NCBI GenBank assembly: GCA_944472135.2
Contig: OX235270.1
Span: 85,817,168-85,881,167 of the forward strand
From: Trichobilharzia regenti
Taxonomy: Eukaryota; Platyhelminthes; Trematoda; Strigeidida; Schistosomatidae
Reading direction: 5' to 3'
Length of the DNA: 64,000 nucleotides
Shown here: piece after piece, positions 59,095-64,000 of the stretch
How positions within the stretch are numbered: position 1 is the stretch's first letter
How the letters are laid out: the number at the start of each line of letters is the position of its first letter
Program-made: the position numbers and the translations under genes
The notes under the pieces: generated by a model
What the model was told of the DNA's origin: nothing
Seen by the model: only the letters and a program-made list of their open reading frames with translations
The model's database searches: none

Positions 59095-59440
59095 ATCACT
59101 AGTAACCTATGTGTACTGGACAGTTGTTCTGTCTCAACCTCTGAGACTCTTCAGCATAACACACCAATGACCCGACAAGTGATCGAACGCGAGACCTTCA
59201 GCTAACCAGATGGGTTCATTTGCAACTCAGCCATTTCGGCTGAAGTTCAATGACCCGTGAATTACAACATTTGTCAATTCATGATACAGTTCTACCACCA
59301 ACCAATAGCAGTCCAAAGTTCGACCATTGGTGGAGTTGTGGGTGTAGCAAAGCTAAAGGTTAACAGTCCAGAACAGAAAAGATATCAAGTGCTTCTCGGC
59401 TTTTGATGGTTCTCTCAGTGGTATCGGTCCCTGGCGTAAT
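59095..59440. mobile_element. SINE-B copy, inverted arrangement
   Basis: The left part is minus: tail ACTGGACAGTTGTTCTGTC, box B complement GATCGAACGCGAGACC, leader CAATTCATGATACAG. The right part is plus: AGTGCTTCTCGGCTTTTGAT, then GGTTCTCTCAGTGGTATC, which corresponds to the SINE-B tail. The architecture repeats that of the 3-kb palindrome in a more diverged form and without the second tRNA-like head. Confidence 0.65.
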
Positions 59441-59796
59441 CTACATTGAAATTAAACCATATTTATAAGAAAACCGGTAATCTAATTTATATTTAGTTGG
59501 CATATGCAAAAATTGTGTGCATAAATATAAGCGAAAATGAAATACTTCATTCGGCAAACTGGCCCCAATTTCACAGAAATAATCAAAATTAAAATAATGA
59601 GGGGGAACAATTAAGAAAGACGCATCTTGACTTTGAAATTCTTGTCGATTAGTGTCCGAGTCATGAATATTAATCAAGGACAAAATAAATAGAAAAATTT
59701 GTATGTACTTTGATCAAGACTTAACCAAACAGTCCCACAAACTGGTTACTAGTTTTGTTGGTATACGCTGCAAACGTTGTGTTCGTTATGCATTAT
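59441..59796. other. no gene seen
   Basis: An 80-codon minus-strand open frame (59441-59683) has no recognisable feature. Confidence 0.45.
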
Positions 59797-60087
59797 ATTA
59801 TTATTCCCCTAGGTTCCATGTGGACCATAGGGCTTCAGCCACTCATCACTTCTGTCTGTTATCTGCAGCCAACAAGCTTCAATTTCCTCCTCACACGATC
59901 TCAATCACGTCACCCTCGAACCCCCGATTACTTGTTTCTCACTTGGGTTCGATTCGAAGGTGAATCCACCTCGATTTCTTTTGTGCATATTTGTTGGACG
60001 ATGGGTTTTTACTTGGTTTGTTACCAGAGTTCCTTGTTGATTATCGTTTTGTTCGCTGGCCATCTGATCCTCAGTGCTAGGCGAAAG
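59797..60087 (-). mobile_element. old RTE (SR2-like) LINE 3' end
   Basis: On plus: ATTATTCCCCTAGGTTCC, then GACCATAGGGCTTCAGCC, with later blocks such as CACACGATCTC and GGCCATCTGATCC. These mark the complement of the RTE 3' UTR and C-terminal coding end. It is strongly diverged with internal deletions. Confidence 0.75.
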
Positions 60088-61231
60088 TAACTGTTTATAA
60101 GATAAAGTTTATGGAAAGTGGTAAGAGGATCAGCATTTTTGAAAATTTGTTTATTATATACAATAACATCTATGGGGGAAAATTGCATACCGTTTGTCTT
60201 CATATTCCAAACAAGATGACGTTAATGTTGACTGCAACTGCAAGTCATAAGTGTATCAGTTTAATTTTTTTATTGCATATATCTGTAACAGAAATACTGA
60301 TAATCTAAACAAAACATATAAAGCATTTGTCGCTTTAGAAAATACAAGTAATCAGGATAATAAATTAGGCATGAAAATTAATGATAGAGATCTGTTTTAT
60401 TTATTAGTCAAAACGTTGTACCGGCATGCCCATATATATATAAATGTATACGGCGTCTGCAGTCAGTATTTCTTCACATGAACTAAAACCTTTCTTTGCT
60501 GAGATTTAGATAAGTATAACTCTAACATATATCTGCTTTTCAATCAGTGCCCAGTGTTTGCCGAATTATTCCATCAAATTTTGGTCAGGTTTCATGTATA
60601 TTTCTGTTTATTTGCTAACATAACTGTTAAATAAGAAAGAATATGTAATTAAATTTGCATGCAATTGTTTAACGACAAAGAACATGATTAAATATTCTTA
60701 TAGTTGCATAATACTTTGTTTCATTGAGGAGAATGCTTCAAAATGAATTATGATCTGAATGCATTCACACAGCATTAAGTGGAAACCACTGGAATGTTTT
60801 GTCTGAGTACGATGATAGCGACACATAAAAAGAATGTTTGGTACCATGAAATCGCTTCATTTTTAAGCCACTGAGGACTTTATTCCGAAAGTGACTTCCT
60901 TAAAATACTGACGAAATGAGAACTGAATTTTACTCAAACAATATTTACTTTTAAATGTCGACCTTCGAATTTTAAATTTTTCTTATTCTGAAAGGAGCTC
61001 AAACAGCGAAAATAGATAAACCAGATTTCCAAAAGACTTAGAAGATATAAACACATATGAGTATTATGCGCTTTTATGGATATACAATGATTCATTTTAC
61101 ATGATAGTTAACTAACAGAAAAAGAGGGATAATTAATATTATCAAGAATGCTTTCCATCGACCATTGACTTATCTTAGTCGTACATGTATTGTTGTGTTG
61201 AGAATAATCTCTTAATCAATATACAACTATT
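60088..61231. other. no gene seen
   Basis: A+T-rich; chance open frames only. Confidence 0.5.
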
Positions 61232-62090
61232 AATACAACATTAGGCACTGTTGCACCAGCAGAAGAAGCAGCGAAGACAGGACTCCATGTGAACATAGAC
61301 AAGACGGAGGGTATGAAAATAACCAACAAACAACAACAGCAACAACATCCAGCGCCAATCACCATCAACGGGAGGGATTCGAATGAGGTTACTTCATTCA
61401 CTCACCTATCTAGGGAGCATTGTCTCAACTACAGGCAGTCGGAACGGACGAGGATGTCAAATCGAGCGAGAATCGGGAAGGCGAGAAACACATTCACTCA
61501 TCAACCTGAAACAACCAATCTGGAAATCTTCGTCACTCAGCCAGAATCAACAACAAAATTCTGTCGGTCGGATTTTCAATACAAACAACGTCGAGTTAGT
61601 CAGTTCTTCTATACGGATCAGAAACTTGGCGGGCGAGTCACAAAGAATATTTACAACAGCCCGTTGCAGACATTTATCAACAGCTAGCTATCTTCGCTCT
61701 ATACTGGAGATCAGATGGTCGAGCCGGAAAGAATCACCAACAAGAAACTATGGGAAGAAACAAACAAAACAAGAACCAATTGCCCAAAAAATATGCAGGA
61801 GAAAGTGGAGATGGATCGAGCACTCGCTGAGGAGGCCGTCGCTGGGTGACGTCGCGCGTCAGGCCATTGCTCGAGTGTAACCAGGCCTAAAGAGAAGCGG
61901 TGAGTGGGACGTCAGTGCAAGGGTAACATGGAGGAGATCGTGTGAAGAAGAGTTGAAACAGTATGGACTAAGATGGATGCAGGTGAAAAGTACAGTAGAA
62001 GAGAGAAGCAAGTGGAGACGTGCAGTTGAAGCCCTATGTTTCACTAGGAACTCAAGGGAACAATAATAATAATACAACTTTAGGCACTGT
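61232..62090 (+). mobile_element. young 5'-truncated RTE (SR2-like) LINE with 20-bp TSD
   Basis: The insert 61252-62070 covers the C-terminal RT extension, 3' UTR and AATAATAAT tail. It is flanked by 20-base repeats (61232-61251 and 62071-62090) that differ at one position. It is almost identical to 48.43-49.2 kb, including the same frame disruptions, so both descend from the same already defective lineage or source. Open frames of 132 and 165 codons lie in non-native frames and are not products. Confidence 0.95.
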
Positions 62091-63386
62091 AGTAGAATTT
62101 AACTTCATTTTAGTTGAATTGTTTTATTGTAGTAAACTGTAATACAATAGTAATAACTATATGAGATTGCAAGAATAATGTATTTCTCATAACTATATGA
62201 ACGTGTGCACACTATTTTAAGCTGCTCTATATTATATGTACTAAATATTTCGATTGTTCATACATCAAGATGTCTTTAAATTCACTCATCCGTTTCATGG
62301 CTTAACTTGCTTTATAAACTTCGATGGCACTATACATACTACCAGGATCATTAGTTTCATCAGGTAAGTTAAACCATTTTGATCCATTCAGAAACTTCTT
62401 CATTCAGCGTAATAGATCATCTGTAGCCTTTTGTTTCATTAGAAAACGTGTGTACATGTTACGTGATCTCTGTTTGATTGTGTGTTCTTGACCTGTCTAA
62501 TATCATCCAGCTGGTTTGCAATTACTGTTCAATCACTCTTGTCTGATTTAGTAATTACCATGTTCCCATTATTCTTCATATATTTTGGAGCTCTTATTTA
62601 TAAGTTTTTCTGTGCCTTTTTTCATTTGTTATTTTACTGAGACTTGATTAGTAATCGCCCTTTTTACAGTTCTTAATATAAGTTCTTCAATAAGTAAGAG
62701 GTACTTAGTTTTTAATCTATCAACCGACACACTAGGGTTTTATCTTCATTGGAGCACTTTTATTTCATCTGAGCCTAATGCTTTTAATGACACTGTTATT
62801 AATCCGCTTTTTTTCGTCTCTTATTAGTGTAATCTCATCGACAAATTCACTACTCCTCTTGAGATATTTCTCTTCTTTAGGTTTCGTGAACTTCTTATTT
62901 TGCGTACTTCTGGATTTATTGGAAGCAAATACATCTTTTTAACTGTTTCAAGTTTGACTTTGTTATCTTCGTAATTTGCCATTGGATACACCTTGAATAT
63001 ACAGCTATGCTACATTTTGAGATGAAATATTATCTCTACCTTGAAAGCTGTTCCAATAAATTATTTAGATATATGGCAACAACATTTAACTCTCCTAGGC
63101 TTTGTAAATAAATAATCACTGATACTGCATTATTTGGCAAATCTTTTGAACACAAAAAAACGATGTGCACCCATGATTTTGTAGGAACTTCTTGCTAATG
63201 ATTGTTAACCCGTACACAATACTGATGTTATTCTCAGTGCTTGCTAAATTTGCCAAACAGTACAAGTTTATCAGGAATATGTACATGGAGATGAAGAAAA
63301 ATAATCGAGAATCAAGGGTAACGGCGAAGTCATTCCTTTATTGTGGCCATTGGACAAGTGTGAGGCTACCAAGATTCACCCAGTAA

Positions 63387-63390
<4 letters not shown>
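62091..63390. other. no supported gene; Lys-rich broken frame on minus
   Basis: Between about 62,330 and 63,000 the minus strand reads runs such as KWFNLPDETNDPGSMYSAIE and KITKSNLKQLKRC between stops, unlike random sequence. It may be an old element or processed pseudogene; no family is recognised. Confidence 0.35.

Positions 63391-63422
<32 letters not shown>
63388..63422. repeat. (AT)n microsatellite
   Basis: About 17 TA units. Confidence 0.95.
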
Positions 63423-63424
<2 letters not shown>

Positions 63425-63539
63425 AACAGTACTCAGAGAGGTTTTCAATAATAGCAGGATAAACTGAAAATTTTGATTTAGTTAGGTGCTCTATTTAGTA
63501 AGTATTTGACAAAGATACATTTAGATAAAGCAATAAGAA

Positions 63540-64000
63540 GACGTAATCTGTCTGAATCGTGTAATGTATTTGCGCAACACATTTCGAACAATCTGATCAC
63601 ACACGGACTTGTCATAGGAATACATATGAAATTAATAAAGAGTTAAGAGGTGAGAAAAATAGACTTAGGTCAAGTTAAAAGGACATATTCAATGTCAAAA
63701 TAAAAATGAAGACCACTAAACCAAATAGCAGAGGTAATAGTACATCTGCTATGGTATCAAAACAAAATTTACCAACGAAGGTTTAATGTGATGACGAATT
63801 GTTTTTGAACGCATAAAGGTGGCTTGAACTTTCTAATTGCCAGCTAGGGCTTCTACAAACTTTAGGATACGCCCCAAACACGTTTTATAGATACGTTTAA
63901 AAGATCTGTTAACATCAATTTTATGACCTGTCTCTATAATATATTTCGCAATAGAAGAGCTAGGTCTCCTGTTCTCACCGGTAATAGGTTCTGATGATCC
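63540..64000 (-). pseudogene. Penelope-like element C-terminal end, runs off the window (family I)
   Basis: The minus strand enters at the right edge with GENRRPSSSIAKYIIETGHK, then IDVNRSFKTYL, stop. In the next frame it reads RILKFVEALAGN. These are the end of the GIY-YIG domain and the C-terminal helix of a PLE protein. Downstream to about 63,540 lies the 3' flank shared with the 17.4-kb copy (CATTTCGAACAATCTGATCA). The RT would be to the right, outside the window. At least one frameshift is present here. Confidence 0.75.

Overview
This window looks like nuclear DNA of a blood fluke (Schistosoma or a close relative). It is A+T-rich, has long stretches with no open frame, and carries a typical schistosome repeat set: RTE-clade (SR2-like) LINEs, CR1-like (SR1-like) LINE ends, Penelope-like elements (PLEs), several tRNA-derived SINE families, and an Sm-alpha-like element with a hammerhead ribozyme motif. 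The genus is inferred from repeat content only; the species is not determined. I see no tRNA or rRNA gene, CRISPR array, operon or intact protein gene.

Layout. 0-5 kb holds SINE-A copies, a near-perfect 165-bp inverted pair of SINE-B and the hammerhead element. 6.7-12 kb holds two RTE 3' ends, a CR1 3' fragment nested in a SINE, and a CR1 tail. 13-19 kb holds an LTR/promoter-like stretch, a 1-kb foldback element, a PLE 3' end and a degraded hammerhead element. 19.25 kb is a convincing host coding exon. 21-29 kb holds a decayed RTE copy with a TAAG-tailed SINE inside it, plus RTE, CR1 and SINE-B fragments. 29-42 kb is mostly quiet intron-like DNA with AT microsatellites and scattered SINEs. 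42-53 kb is the densest part: PLE remnants, the longest RTE copy (endonuclease end to 3' tail), a second host exon at 50.09 kb and another PLE. 53-64 kb holds more SINEs, a PLE with RT and GIY-YIG parts, two RTE 3' ends (one with a 20-bp target-site duplication) and a PLE running off the right edge.

How it fits together. Two plus-strand exons (19,253-19,465 and 50,086-50,167) have compatible intron phases, so much of the window may be one large host intron filled with retroposons; the host protein is not recognised. SINE-A shares its 3' end with the RTE LINE, which suggests RTE machinery mobilises it. Target-site duplications around several SINE and RTE copies show retroposition directly. All element ORFs are broken by stops, frameshifts or truncation. 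PLE copies fall into two families, and the second has a decayed hammerhead-like motif next to its terminal repeat.
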